Part shown: in pieces, positions 21,604-34,296 of the stretch
Numbering within the stretch: the first letter of the stretch is position 1
Layout of the letters: each line of letters starts with the position of its first letter
Assembly: GCA_037447655.1 (NCBI GenBank)
Contig: JBBHKE010001685.1
Coordinates: forward strand, 1-64,000
Reading direction: 5' to 3'
Source of the DNA: Zygnema cylindricum
Taxonomy: Eukaryota; Streptophyta; Zygnematophyceae; Zygnematales; Zygnemataceae
DNA length: 64,000 bases
Made by a program: the position numbers and the translations under genes
Notes under the pieces: generated by a model
Database searches by the model: none
What the model was told of the DNA's origin: nothing
What the model saw: only the letters and a program-made list of their open reading frames with translations

Positions 21604-24600
21604 AAATCAGACCGAGGAGTTTGGACCAAGGACTCCTAAGGGACTGTGCCATTTTTGTAAGAAACCCGGGCACTATATGGCTGAATGCACTAAGTTAACC
21701 GAGCTGCGGTTAAAAGAGGGGCAGACTGGTGGACCCCCGAGAGGAAAGAAAAAGGCCCTTGTGACACAAGTACATGAGGCGGAATCCGAGGACGAGGACG
21801 ATGAACTCCTATTGGATGAGGAGTTGGAAACGAAAAACGAGGTCGAAATTCCACGAAAACAGAAATGTGCTTTCGGTGGATTGAAAGGTGAAGCATGCTG
21901 GATTGTTGATTCAGGAGCATCCATGCACATGTGTAAAGATAAACACCTGTTCACTAAGATACGAAAGATTCCCACCGTAGAGATAGAGTACGGGGATGGG
22001 AGGATAGTCACTACTACTCTTGTAGGATCGGTAGATCTAAAAGTGTTAGTAGAAGGAAAGACATCTATAGTTACATTCTCCGATGTGTTGTTTATTCCGG
22101 AGCTGAACAAAAACCTCATCTCTACGTCTGTTTTAGATGATAAGGGTTTTCATACTAGCACTAGGAAAGGAGTCTTTACTGCTAGCTTTGAGGAGGAAGT
22201 TTATTTCAGTGCTGAAAAAGGTTGCCAAGAGATGTTTAGGCTGATTTTAAGCAATGAAAAGAAGAAACTTTATTATGCTGGTGTTCATGATATAATGTTG
22301 TGGCATAAGAGGCTTTGGCATGTGAATCTAGATAAGTTAAGAGAGATGAAAAAGATGGGAGTAGTGGAAGGGATTCAGTTCGGTGAAAGTGAGAATCTAA
22401 GTGATTGTAGTCGATGTGCTCAAGGTAAAGCACACAGGTTACCCTTCCCAAAAACTGTCACCTATAAGGGAGAAAAGATTCTAGATTTAGTACACACGGA
22501 TATTTGGGGGCCGCCCAGAGTGCCGTCACCCAGGGGAAAGAGATTTATGATGACTATCACCGATGATTGGTCTCGGTATTCCAGGGTGTATTTTTTGAAA
22601 AATAAGTCAGAGGCTTAGGAATGCTTTAAACAATATAAAGCATGGAGTGAAAAACTCCATGAAACCTCAATCAAGAGAGTAAGGAGTGACAATGGTGGAG
22701 AGTATACCTCTAACCAGTTTGAGGATTTTTTGAGAGAAGATGGAGTGCAACCCCAAAAGACAGTTCCTGAAAATCCTGAGCAGAATGGTGTAGCTGAAAG
22801 ATTAAATAGAACACTGAGTGATAGTGCTAGGAGTATGCTGTCCGATAAGAAGATAGGAAAGAAGTTTTCGGCCGAAGCAATGAATTGTGCAAATTATCTC
22901 AAAAATAGAGTTCTTACTTCAGCAGTAAAAGGCCAAACACCTTATGAGAGATGGACAGCCCGAAAACCAGATGTTTCACACTTAAAGGTTTTCGGTAGTC
23001 AAGTGTTCAGTTTAGACACAGATCGGTCAAACTGGAAGTTAGACTCAAAAGGAAAACCAGGATATCTACTAGGATATGATGAAGATGTAAAAGGATATAG
23101 AGTCTATGATCTCAAAAGAGAGGATATTATTCTAGTGAAACATCTAGTGGTTATGGATGAAGGAAAATCTATTGATCCCTTTAAGCATACAAAGACAGTC
23201 AAGATCAGATTTGAGTCAGAAAATTCTGATGACTTTGAGCTTCCTAACTATCCAGTATTTCAAGAAGATGATGATCTTGCAGGTACAGATCAGATCGAGA
23301 AGGACCCAAATGTGGAACCCCTAGTATTAACTCCAACCGAAGCGGAAGACGTGGTGGAAATCGACCCGGAATCAAGGGATAGGGGAGAAGTAGAAACTGT
23401 TCGGAAAAATCCAAGAGAACCATCTATTCCGGCAACCGAGTTTGAGGGAGAAAGAAGAAGCAGCAAAAGGCTGGAAGAGAGACAAGTTAACAATAAGGTA
23501 ACCAAACTGTCTCACCCGGATGAACCTCAAACTTATAATGAGGCAATGACTTGTCCTGAAAGAAACCGGTGGAAAACAGCCATGAATGAGGAGATGGCCT
23601 CAATTATGGCGGCCGATACATGGGAATTAGTGGATTGTCCTCCTGACAGGAAGCCAATTGGGTGTAAGTGGGTATTTAAGCTGAAACTCAACCCGGATAA
23701 CACCATTGAGCGCTACAAGGCTCGGTTAGTGGCGAAAGGATTTACCCAGAAAGAGGGAATTGACTACGAGGAGACTTTTGCTCCGGTCGTTAGGTTTCCT
23801 TCGGTTCGGATACTTCTCAGTATGGCGGCAGCAAAAGACATGGAAGTGCATCAGATGGACATCAAGACGGCCTTCCTACATGGAGAGTTGGAAGAGGAAA
23901 TTTTTATGCGACAGCCCGAAGGATTTGTGGAGCAAAGGGAGGAAAGCAAGGTATGCCGATTAATCAAATCTTTGTATGGGCTGAAACAGGCGCCCCGGCA
24001 ATGGAACAAGAAGCTCGATGAGTTTCTTACAGGTTTGGGATATATTCGGATCAGCTCAGATCACTCTATATATTTGTTTGAAGATGATGAAGGAATTATT
24101 TTTATTGCAATTTATGTCGATGATTTGCTTGTTTTAAGTAAATCTATGGATAAAATAAATAAGTTGAAAAATGATTTAAAAGGAAGTTTTGAGATGAAGG
24201 ATATGGGAGAAGCAAGGTATATTTTGGGAATTCAGGTAGAGAGAGATAGAGATAGAAAAATAATAAGATTAACTCAAAAGGAGGCCATTGGAAACATGTT
24301 AGAAAAATTCCAAATGGACAAGGCTAATAGTTGTACCACTCCTATGGAATTAAAAAAGGGAAGTGAGGGGAGGGAGGAAGAGGGAGTTATAATCTTAGAT
24401 GATGAGGTAGGCCCGGAAGAGAAAAGATTTATGCAGACCATCCCTTATAGACAAGTAGTGGGCAGCCTAATATATTTTATGAATTGTACCCGTCCGGACA
24501 TAGCCGCAGTTGTAGGAGTACTAAGTAGGAGTCTGAATGCTCCCACTAAGAAAGATTGGGAGTCAGCTAAGAGAGTCCTTAGATATCTCATAGGGACTAG

Positions 24601-25108
24601 GGATCTATGGTTGCATTTGGGTGGGAACAATACTGACATCACCACTGGGAGTGATGCTAGCTATGGGGATGCTCCTATGAGGAGATGCACATTTGGATAT
24701 GTATTGTATGTGGGTGATGGGGCTTGCTGCTGGAGCAATAAACAACAAAAAGTCATTGCTCAGTCCACCATGGAAGCTGAGTACATGGCTTCTTGCTCTG
24801 CTGTAAAAGAATTAATGTGGGTCAAGTCTTTGCTTGGTGAGCTTGGTCAACTTAAGAGTGGTGTCCAAAAAGTGTTTTGTGATAATCAGGCTGCCATTGC
24901 CATTTCTGCCAATCCTAAACATCACTTTAAAGCCAAACACATGGACATTAGGCTTAGCTTTGTTAGGGAGAAAGTAGAAAAAAAGATAATCAGTTTGGAG
25001 TATAAACCAGATAGTGAAATGGTAGCTGATATGATGACCAAACCTGTTCCTTCCCCTAAACTAATTTTCTGCCGGGAGAAGTGTGGTCTTAAAATAAAGA
25101 GTGACTAG
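21599..25108 (+). CDS. Element A pol: knuckle, protease, integrase, RT, RNase H
   Basis: One frame from the G run to TGAC...TAG at 25108 is interrupted only by TAG at 22616-22618. The CCHC knuckle CHFCKKPGHYMAEC is near 21647. The protease active site WIVDSGASMHM is near 21901. Integrase shows the HHCC-like start near 22305 and core acidic residues in LVHTDIWGP, VRSDNGGEY and PENPEQNGVAERLNR. Reverse transcriptase has MDIKTAFLHGELEEEIFM, LYGLKQAPRQW and the catalytic YVDDLLV near 24113. RNase H has WSNKQQKVIAQSTMEAEYM and FCDNQAAIAIS. The stop between integrase acidic residues would prevent full-length polyprotein unless read through. Confidence 0.9.
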
Positions 25109-25121
25109 AAAATAAGGGGAG
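25107..25121 (+). promoter_or_regulatory. Element A polypurine tract
   Basis: AGAAAATAAGGGGAG lies immediately before the 3' LTR TG. The equivalent AGGGGAG (C) and CGGGGGAG (F) precede the LTR starts of the minus-strand elements. Confidence 0.85.
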
Positions 25122-26153
25122 TGTAGAAATTAAAAGGTTATTTTAGTATTTTCTAGGTTTTGCAAAATGCAGAAAAGAAGCCGAGGCAGTCTGCCTCTAA
25201 CTTCTCTCTTCAGCTCCCACACTTGTCGTAGTCACTGAAGGTTGAAGAGGGAGCTAGAGCCATGGCTTCCTATGCTGATTAGAGATAGAGTTACGGGTTG
25301 TTGTGTATGGTAGATTTACCAAAATATAAATTGACGGACCCACGATTTGAACCGGGTACCTACCGTCCACTCTTAGCCTGCAGCCTTAGCCATTTAGTCT
25401 GCCATCATGCTTGGAGATGTACGGTTTGATAGTTAATTAAATGTTAACACATAGTCTATTTCATTTAACGAGATCTTTAAACATAGATACAGTTTGTAAA
25501 GTACGGCGTACGGAACATTCGAAACGAATACTGCGCATTTTGTTTAGAAAGCGAAAGAAATACCGCGGAAGTATTTATGACGGTCACGATTGTAATCCGG
25601 CTTAATCGGACGGCCACGAAGCATGCCGAGATCGTGGAATAGGTTTTCGGCGGTTTGCGGTTGACGTCACGTCAATTGCCACGTGGCACAATCACATTGG
25701 ATTACGACATCTCCTGGGATTCCAAGAACGAATCCAAAAATGACATGTGTCGACTTTTTGGCCATGTTGTACAATATCCGTACATAAAGTACATCGGCTC
25801 ATGTACCTTTATGTACGATATACTATTATGATTGGTGCCGTGCTTCAGTAGACGAGTTTTAGAGAGAGATAGGACTTAGAAAAAATTTGATTGATTAGAC
25901 CCTCTCTCCCAGAGAGCTCCTGTACAAAAGGTCAACTTTGACCCTTCATAACTTACTGCTCAGGGGAGCAAATTCAGAGATTCTTTTTGCTATAGACTCA
26001 GGGGAGTCTTGCCTTTACAGGGGTGAAGGTGGTCAGAGTTTTGGTCTGCCAGGGTGGCAGTTATTCTTGCTGAAACACAAAGGGGTCAGGGTTATCCTGG
26101 AGGCTTCGTGTGAGCTGCCTACTCTGAGGTCCTATGGAGGTCTCAGAGTTACA
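25122..26153 (+). repeat. Element A 3' LTR (1032 bp)
   Basis: Near-identical to the 5' LTR, with a 13-nt insertion around 25376 (duplicating part of a CTTAGCC motif) and scattered substitutions. Followed by TSD TTGTA at 26154-26158. Confidence 0.9.
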
Positions 26154-27083
26154 TTGTACACTCCTCTGAGTCGATAGCAAAAAGAATCTCTAAATTTGGT
26201 CCCTTGAGCAGTAAGTTATTGAGGGTCAAAGTTGACCTTTTGTACAGACGCTCTTTGGGAGAGAGGGTCCTATCTCCTAATTTTTCTAAGTCCTATCTCT
26301 CTCACAGACTCTATCTACTGATGTACGGAGCCAATCATATTTCACTTCCGTACACAAAAGTACAGTTGCCGGTGTACTTTTTGTACGGACATTGTACGAC
26401 ATGGCCTTAATGTCGACATATGTCATATCCGGATTTGGTGCCGTAATCTCCGGAGATACCACGATCCAATGTAATTTCGCCACGTGTCATCCGATATGGC
26501 GATGACCACAAACCGCCGAAATCCTCTTCCACGATCTCGGCGTTTATTCCGGCCGTCGGATTAAATTCACATTTAATCGTAGCCGTAATAAATAACTGTG
26601 CGGTATTCGTTTCCCTAAAGAAACAAATGCGCGGTATTCGTTTCTTTATTCGTACCACAATCCGTACTTTTACATTACTGACTCTATGTATCCCGTAAAT
26701 TGTTTTAGTTAAATGAATTGTCCTACTTGGTAATGTATAAGTAAATATCAAACCCTAAAGTACGTAACACTAGGTCTAAACATAACGGATATGGCCACCA
26801 GCTACCGGCTGCTTACCGTTCGGCAGGTACCAAGATCGAATCCTGGGGGCGGCACATATATTTTTAGTAAATAAACCTCTAACTCTAAATAAACTAATAT
26901 ATATATTTCCCGTAAACCTCAGGATAGCCTAGGTAGCCATGGCTCTAGCTTCCTCTCCAATTTCTCAGTGACTCCGACAAGTTTGAGAAGTTGGAGAGAG
27001 AAGTTAGAGGTAGACTGCCTCGGCTTTTTCTATATTTCTATTTAGACCTAGAAAATACCTTAAACGGACCATTAATTTCTACA
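26154..27083 (-). mobile_element. Inverted solo LTR G, part 2 (5' portion of the LTR)
   Basis: Reverse complement of the family LTR, ending at 27083 with the LTR start (TGTAGAAATT on the minus strand) and followed by TSD TTACA (27084-27088). The first ~85 bases repeat sequence already present at the end of part 1 (GAGTCGATAGC through GACCTTTTGTAC), so the target LTR carried an 85-bp tandem duplication or was rearranged at insertion. No internal region belongs to it, so it is a solo LTR left by recombination. Confidence 0.75.
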
Positions 27084-27088
27084 TTACA

Positions 27089-28076
27089 TGTAGAGTTTTT
27101 TCATTTAACTGGATTACACTATATAGGACATAGAAATAATTGTACTTTTAGTACCGGACGAAAAAAATAGTACGGACATTTATTTCGACGGTCCGTATTA
27201 AATGACGATATAAATCGGACGGCTATGGTTAGCGCCGGTTTCGCGGAAAGGATAATTTGGCGGTTTGCGGACCTCACCACTTCGGATGACACGTGGTGAC
27301 ATCATACATGTTGCGCAATCTCCGGAACAGAACACAACAAATCCGAATCTGACAAGTGTCATATTATGGCAATATCGTACAATGTGCGTACACAAAGTAC
27401 TTCGGCACCTGTACTTTCTTGTACTGTACCGTTTTTCTGACGTGGCATGACATGGCGCCACGTGGAGAGATAAGATTTGGAGGTAGGACTTCCGGAGATT
27501 ATAAGAGCGAATCCGGATAAGATATGTGTTGACTTTTTAGCCATGTCGTACGATGGTCGTACAAAAGGTACACCGGCACCTGTACCTTTATGTACTATAC
27601 AGTAATGTGATTGGTCCCTACCTCAGTACTAGAGGGTTTAGAGAGGGATTTAGGACTTAAGATATTTCGGGTAGGTAGCCACCTCTCTCCCAGAGAGCAT
27701 CTGTATAAAAGGCAAACTTCGGCGAGCCATAACGATCAATTTACTTGGCCATTTTCAATGATTCTTTTTACTGCGGACTCAAGAGAGTCCACGCTACACA
27801 GCGGTGTAGTCGGTCAGAGTTTTTGCCTACGTGGGTGGCTAAATTTCTAAGGAAAAGTCAAAGTGGGTGAATGTATCCAAACACATATTCTAACTTTGCA
27901 TTCTGTGGTGGAACTGAGCACTCAAAAAGTCTTATTTCACAAGGGTGAAGCTTAATGGGGTTCTGATTGTCAAGGGGTCAATCATTTGGGTTTATATAAA
28001 CTTGCAGTCGGCACTAACTAGATAAGCTTCCTTGGACCTGCGAATTCTATGGGGGAATGGACCCCATAGAATTACA
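27089..28076 (+). mobile_element. Element B 5' LTR, right part
   Basis: Continues the LTR broken at 19508. It carries CACGTGG motifs, two GTAC hairpins (near 27388 and 27559-27596) and ends in TTACA at 28076. A gag ATG lies at 28057, inside the LTR, as in element A. Confidence 0.8.
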
Positions 28077-29044
28077 CGTTATGGGCCCACCATCTAGGGT
28101 GTTTATGTTCTATGGAACATTCTTCACTTATTGGGAGTTCATGATGGAGGGATTGCTTTTCGAGAAGCACTTATAGAGAATTGTTTCGGGACAAGTGAGG
28201 TGTCCGCCACCGAGCTTTGGAGGAGCTCACTATGGAGAATCATCTAGGGCTGCCCAGAAAACCAACTGGAGTTCAGATGCAATGGAAGGTGAACGGAAAA
28301 TCATTCCCGTGGAAGGGGAAATAGGGGAGAAGGATAAAGGGACACCTATGGTGAGGGGAGCCAGGCTCTCGCCTAAAGTTCCACTTGTGGGGGTTATAAC
28401 TGAACCAAAAAATGAAAAAAATGACAGGAAAATTTGAGAATACAAAAACACTAACAAAACATCTCATACTTAGATATGTGTCTAAGTTTATAGCTATCAA
28501 TCTTTTAAGTCAAACCAAGTCTTCAGAAATCTGGGAAACACTAATTCAAATTTATAAGAGTGAGACTATACAGAGGCAGCAGTTAGTAAAACAAGAAATA
28601 CAGGCCTATGTTTATAAAGGCGGTAGCATGATAGAGTTTTGCAATGATATTGCTGCGTTATATGTTGAGCTTGCTAGTGCGGGATATGTAGAATCAAAGG
28701 AGAGAAAAATTAATACACTTATCACGAAGCTCCCAGATGAGTACGAAGACATCATTTACCGTATGCAGGGAATGGATGTCTCCTCATAGACTTGGAGCAT
28801 TACCATGGGGATAATTCTTGTGAAGGAAGCACTTTGGAAATTCATAGGGGAAGTGACAGGGAGACTGCATTTACAACTGGTGGTGACTAGAGGAAGCGTG
28901 ATGTGAGTAACGGCGGTGACGAGCGGAAGTGTAATGAGAGGAAGAAAGACAAAGGTAAACCTTATCGGAACTTTGGTGGAAAGAGAGGGAGAGGAAAAGA
29001 AAGGAGAGCTTTGAAAAAAGGGGTTTGCTTCGCTTGTAGGAACT
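28057..29044 (+). pseudogene. Element B gag, broken, with PBS
   Basis: The PBS-like CGTTATGGGCCCACCA (28077-28092) follows the LTR and lies in the frame that begins MDPIELHVMGPPSRV. The frame meets a TAG at about 28171 and continues in others. At 28412-28789 the gag core is clear (QIYKSETIQRQQL, AYVYKGGSMIEFCNDI, LPDEYEDIIYRMQ), homologous to element A. The zinc knuckle starts (KKGVCFACRN) and is cut at 29044 by the LTR of element C. No B pol is found in the window. Confidence 0.75.
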
Positions 29045-30032
29045 TGTTTTTCTATGACAACTGGTGCAGCAGCAATAGTAGTAGAAGTAGACATAGCTTA
29101 AGCAAAAGCTTTTCAAGAAGTCCCCACAAAACACTATATTCCACCACTTCAATATCTCACAGTTTACTGAAATTTACCACACTATAGATCTAGACTCACA
29201 GATCCAATTAGCACACAACTCGGCACATAAGAACCTCAGCATACACATTGTTAACTCTCAAAGTTACAGCCAAATTGACTTGGTAGACCACAAGATACAG
29301 GACCTACAAGTTTCCCAAAAAACTGCCATTTGGTTTCCCTTATCCCAAAACTGGATACATAAATATTTTTAAGTCCTAATCTTTATACTCTGAGAGAGCA
29401 TCTACTGCCCACTAGCCAATCAGATGTCAGTAACCTGAATAGTAGTAGTGTACCATTGTACGACAAGGTACACTAGCATACTTCCAAAAACCCATATCTA
29501 ACTAGCCTAAAATGAATAGTGAAACACTATTTTCTAAAGCGCTACGCTACAAAAATAATCTCTCCAAGTATTTACAATCTGATGTCGTACATGTAATGTT
29601 GCTTGCTTAGTCAAAAACCTCAAATACTTCCAAGTTGCTGTGGTAAACTTGTACGTCTATCTAGGACGCTTACGAAGCTCCTCGTCATCTGTGGTCCCTT
29701 TCAAAATTTCAGCCGTTAATCTAATGTGAATCAACGTCTGGTATTTGTCATTTGGTATCAATGTTCCTAGATGTCCGGATTAGTTTCCGTCCGCCCGATC
29801 CAACGAATTCAGTCGTCCGATAGATGACATGTGGCCATGACCATTCCGCGTTTCCTGCACTGTCTAAAAACCGACGCGTTTATATGTGACCGTACTAATA
29901 CTCTTTGAGAAAACCTTCTACTGTCACACTATTTAAGGTAAGTATTAGATTTCAAATTACACCAAAATATTCTATGTACTCTGACTTCCCTCACAGCTCT
30001 ATATACTGAAGATAAAGCTTTCAAAAACAACA
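29045..30032 (-). repeat. Element C 3' LTR (988 bp)
   Basis: It begins TGTTGTTTTTGA (minus strand, from 30032) after the polypurine tract and ends AAAAACA at 29045. It differs from the A/B/D/G LTRs in sequence but shares the TGTTGTTTTTGAA start with the LTR of element F. Near its end it encodes the MSTSTTI start of gag. Confidence 0.8.
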
Positions 30033-30055
30033 CTCCCCTAAAGCTTTAGTCTCAG

Positions 30056-33000
30056 TTACTCAATTAGCCCAATAGCCTTTCTGCAAAACTGTAATTTAGG
30101 TGCATGAAGAGCTTTAGTTAACATATCTGCAACCATGTTTTCATCCGGCAAATATAACATAATTTAATGACCTTTGCAAGCACATTTTCACGAACAAAAT
30201 GCAGTCTGATATCGATGTGTTTGCTCTTAAAGTGATGGTTGGGGTTAGAGGCTATGGCAATTGCTGCCTAGTTGTCGCACTAGATGACTTGAGGACCAAA
30301 TTGCATATGTCCCAATTCTTGCAAAACTGTTTTTACCCACAGGAGTTCCTTGAGGGCAGAACTTCCTGCCATATATTTAGACTCCATAGTTGACTGGGCG
30401 GTGACCTTCTAAAGTTTGCTGCTCCAGCAACAGGTACCATTTCCAATCTGTAAAACAAATCCAATGGTGGATTTCTTGCTAGGCATGTCTCCATAACTCG
30501 CATCGCTCCAAGTTTTCAGCTTGACTTCCCCTCCTCGGAGGACAAGTTCAAGATTTCGAGTTCCTGCCAAGTATCTCAGGACTCTTTTTGCAGCTTCCCA
30601 ATCTACCCTTTTTGGATTCTACAGACTCCTACTTAGTGCTCTAACAGCTGCTGCCACATCCGGCCTAGAACAATTCATAAAATAGATAAGAGATCTAACT
30701 ACCTGCCTATATGGTTTTGAGGCCATGAACTCCTCCTCCCCTGACTCTAGCATCTCATCAACTAGAACATCTAACTCAGAGTCAACTCCCTCTAATTTAT
30801 GTATGTATTCCATAGGAGTGACACATCCTTCAGCTTCTTTCATATCAAACTTTTCAAGCATGGAACTAATAGCCTCTTTTTGAGTTAACATGATTTGCCT
30901 TTTACTTTTATCTCTCTTTACTTGTATTCCTAAAATGTATTTGGCCTCAGCGAGGTCTTTCATCTCAAACCTTGATTTCAGGGCACTCTTGATCCTATTT
31001 ATTTCATCCATGGATTTGGTGATAAGCAGCAAATCATCTACATAAACAGCAATATACACTATTCCATCCTCCCCTTGTAAAACATAAACAGAATGGTATG
31101 AACTAATTCTTTTGAAACCTAGTTTGGTGAGGAACTCATCTAACTTTAGGTTCCACTGTCTAGGGGCATGTTTCAGCCCATAGAAGGATTTCATTAGTTT
31201 ACATACTAGGTTTTATTTTCCTTTTCTACATACATTTCTGGTTGCTGTATATAAATAGTTTCTTCCAGCTCTCCATGAAGAAACGTTGTCTTAACGTCCA
31301 TCTGATGGATTTCCATGACGTCCATCTGATGGACTTCCATGTTATCAATAGCAGCTAAACTGAGTAAGATTCTGACATTTGGGAATCTTACCACTGGAGA
31401 GAAGGTCTCCTCAAAATCCATTCCTTCTTTCTGATTGTAACCTTTGGCCACAAGTCTAGCCTGGTACCGTTCAATCGTGCCATCTAGGTTTAATTTCACT
31501 TTAAAAACCCATTTACTCCCTATGGCTTTCCAGTCCGGAGATAGATCCACCAGCTCCCATGTTTGAGCTTCCATTACAGACTTCATTTCGTCGTTTGCCG
31601 CTTCAATCCAGTGAGTTCTTTCCGGTTAAGAGAAGGCCTCCCAGATGGTCTGAGGTTCTCCTAGGTTAGCACAGTAGGCAAAGTGGGAACTTGATTGAAG
31701 GCGGATGCTAGTTCTCCTTCCCCCTGGAAATTCTAAGGCGGAGACCGATGGATGTCTCACGTTTCATTGCTGTCTTCCAGCTTGCTGTGTCTGATCCTGT
31801 AGCTGTTCTCCTTGCTCCATATGTTGTTGAAGAGGAACTTGAGTTTCTGAAATCACCGGATCTGCAAGAGGTTGCTGAACAGGTGGATAGAACACTATTT
31901 TTTGTGTGTCAAAAATAACATATTCTTGAGATTTTTCTACAACCTGATTTTCTTTCATAGAGATAAATCTGTTGATGTTGAATCTGGCCGGCTCAATATT
32001 CCCCAGCATACACGCCGAATCCCAAATTTCGCCGAAATCTAACAAAGCCATCGAAGTACACCTGATAGACCTTACGGTTCCATTTTCCATGTATTTGGAG
32101 ATGTGTTCAGAATAAAGCATTTACTACCAAATACCTTGAAATGACTGACATCTGGTTTTCTACCTGTCCACAGTTCAAAAGGTGTAGTACAGACCGAACG
32201 TGATGCAATTCTGTTTTTGATATAAACTGCACAATTTGCGGCCTCAGCCCAGAATTTCAAATCTATATTCTTATCGGCTAGCATAGATTTAGCACATTCT
32301 GTAATGGTCCTGTTTTAGTCTCTCAGAGACACTCACAAACACCTCGTCTCTCAGAGACACTCACAGACACCAGACACCATTCTACTGAGGAGTGTAAGGA
32401 ACTGTTAACTGACGACTGATCCCTTCATCCAGCAGAAATTTTTCAAATTCATTTGACATATATTCTCCTCCGTTATCCGATCTGAGTTCTAGAATCGGAA
32501 CTCCATGCAGTTTCTCCCCCAAGCTTTGTAATGTTTGAAGTGGCCGAACACTTCACTCTTTTCTTTCATGAAGTAGACTTTTGTGAACCGAGAGAAATCG
32601 TCTGTAAAAGCAACCATAAAACGAACCCCTCCGGCAGATGGGACTTGTGCTGGTCCCAAAACATCCGAATGAATAAGTTGTAAAACTTTTGTAGATCTGT
32701 GATCTGATTGCTGTGGAAAAGGCAACTTATGAATCTTTCCTAAAGAACAGCCATCACAAGTTTTTACTGGCTGATCTGATAGTGAAACACCTTCTATTTT
32801 ACCAGCTTTGACCATTTTTGATAGTGTGTCATAGTTAACATGGCCTAGCCTTTTATGTCATAATTCATTTCAGATTGTACACCAGAATAGAGAACATCAT
32901 TTTCTTTAGAATTGGCCATATCCATAGGATATATTTTGCTTGCATCTCTAGTTCCTATAACTGCTATATTGCCTAGCTTGCTCACAACTTGCCTACCTCC

Positions 33001-33535
33001 TTTAAGGGAGACCTCAAAACCTTTACTCTCTACCAAAGATGTAGAAAAAAGGTTCTTTTTGAAATTAGGAACAAATAAGACATTATGAAGTGTTCTTTCT
33101 ACTGGTTTTCCTCCTACATCTACCAGTAATGAGACATCATCTTGTGCAGACATGTGCACACTCATTCCATAGGCATAGTAAATATTTCTGGAAGGTGTTG
33201 ACTTCAGATTTGTGAAAAGCGATTTGTTCCTCCACATATGTGCTGTCGCTCTAGTGTCCATTATCCACCCAATGTCCTTAAAGCCCTCCATTGCCGCCGC
33301 CATTGGAAATAACTCCAAATCATCGTTCTCAATAAAGCTCAATGACTCATCCTCCTCAGTAACAGATGATAAAAATAATGAGTTGTTCAATAACTGGTGA
33401 CCAAAAATGGCTTGGTTAAATGGACTCTGCTGCCATCCTGGCCTATATAATCCTGTCTCATTTGCCTTTTTGAATTTAGGACAGTACTGATAACCATGAC
33501 CTCTCTCTGAAAAGTAAAAACAAGCAGTATAAGAC
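30056..33535 (-). pseudogene. Element C pol remnants
   Basis: The protease block at 32845-33390 has WIMDTRATAHMW, where the catalytic D-S/T-G has become DTR. Integrase: CDGCSLGKIHKLPFP and LIHSDVLGPAQVPSAGG (32489-32815), then FWAEAANCAVYIKNR (32072-32284). Reverse transcriptase: WELVDLSPDWKAIGSKWVFK (31206-31586), with a 24-bp duplication that repeats EVHQMDV/EIHQMDV, then LKHAPRQW and AVYVDDLLLI (30619-31194). RNase H fragments extend to a TAA at 30056. Multiple frame changes make it non-coding. Confidence 0.85.
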
Positions 33536-34296
33536 TATCTATTTTGACCTTGATTAAACTGTTTAACCTGACCATGATTCTGGTTAAACAAATTCCTTTG
33601 CTGATTAAACTGATTACTCCCTTGATTATATTGTCCCTTCCTGGGAAAGTCTGTGTTGAATGCTTCTACGTTTTTTTCTACACTAAGAATCTTTGACGTA
33701 GACTCTTCTTCAAGTATTATATTAATAGCTAACTGAAGAGTCCAGCTAGACTTGTCATCCTTTTTCAATTCAGCAGATGCATCTTTCATACTACCAGGAA
33801 GACCCCTAACTATCGGTGCAGCTTGTTGGAACTCAGGAAAAGAATCTCCAACACAAGCATGAGCATCAATTAGAGCTCTTAAATTGTCGGTGTACTCGGC
33901 CATTGTTCCCCCCGAGTATTTCTAGTCCCATGTCTTTCTAGCCAACAGAATTTCCTCTTCAACATTCGCCTTTTCTTAGGAAGTCTTTAGAGACTTCCAT
34001 ATGTCGATCACCTTTTTCATTTTCATCCTCGACGTGACCATGTTCTCCAAAAGGCAAAGTTTGAGAGTATTTCGAGCTTGTGAATTCTTCTTCGCCCATG
34101 TTGGATCAGCCTCATCAAGTGATCCATCCAGAATGTCCAGCAGACCTGCATTTTCAAAATGTGACTCAACCATATCCGCCCAGTAAGCATACTTTTAACC
34201 ATTAAAAATAGGGATTCTCGAAGACAGGCCCATAACTTGTTGTTCTATGACAATTGGTGCAGGTGAAGCTGCAACAATAGTAGTAGAAGTAGACAT
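33536..34296 (-). pseudogene. Element C gag remnant
   Basis: It starts at ATG 34296 inside the LTR and runs through the LTR end (34238) and a PBS-like AGTTATGGGCC, encoding EQQVMGLSSRIPIFNG. Downstream are AEYTDNLRALIDAH, LPGSMKDASAELKK and an N/Q/F-rich stretch (NQGSNQFNQQRNLFNQN). The zinc knuckle reads CFYFSERGHGYQYC, so its second cysteine is Phe. In-frame stops separate the pieces. Confidence 0.8.

Larger units (their letters stand above)
19751..26153 (+). mobile_element. Element A, near-complete Ty1/copia retrotransposon
   Basis: The two LTRs (19751-20768 and 25122-26153) start TGTAGAAATT and end TTACA. They differ by a few substitutions, a 13-nt insertion in the 3' copy and a 1-nt A-tract indel, so insertion is fairly recent. 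The flanks carry a TTGTA target duplication (19746-19750, 26154-26158). Inside, in order, are gag, CCHC zinc knuckle, protease, integrase, reverse transcriptase and RNase H, which is the copia order. Only two lesions are visible: a frameshift at a 12-G run (21587-21598) and a TAG stop in the integrase (22616-22618). It is nested in inverted solo LTR G. It is presumably immobile itself but close to an active source copy. Confidence 0.93.

Noticed and set aside
21673-22119. 148-codon minus-strand ORF opposite element A pol
   Set aside because: It is a shadow of the protease/integrase coding frame.
25938-26177. 79-codon ORF conserved in both LTRs of element A
   Set aside because: Its conservation follows from LTR identity; it is not maintained in solo LTR D or in B, apart from the gag start.
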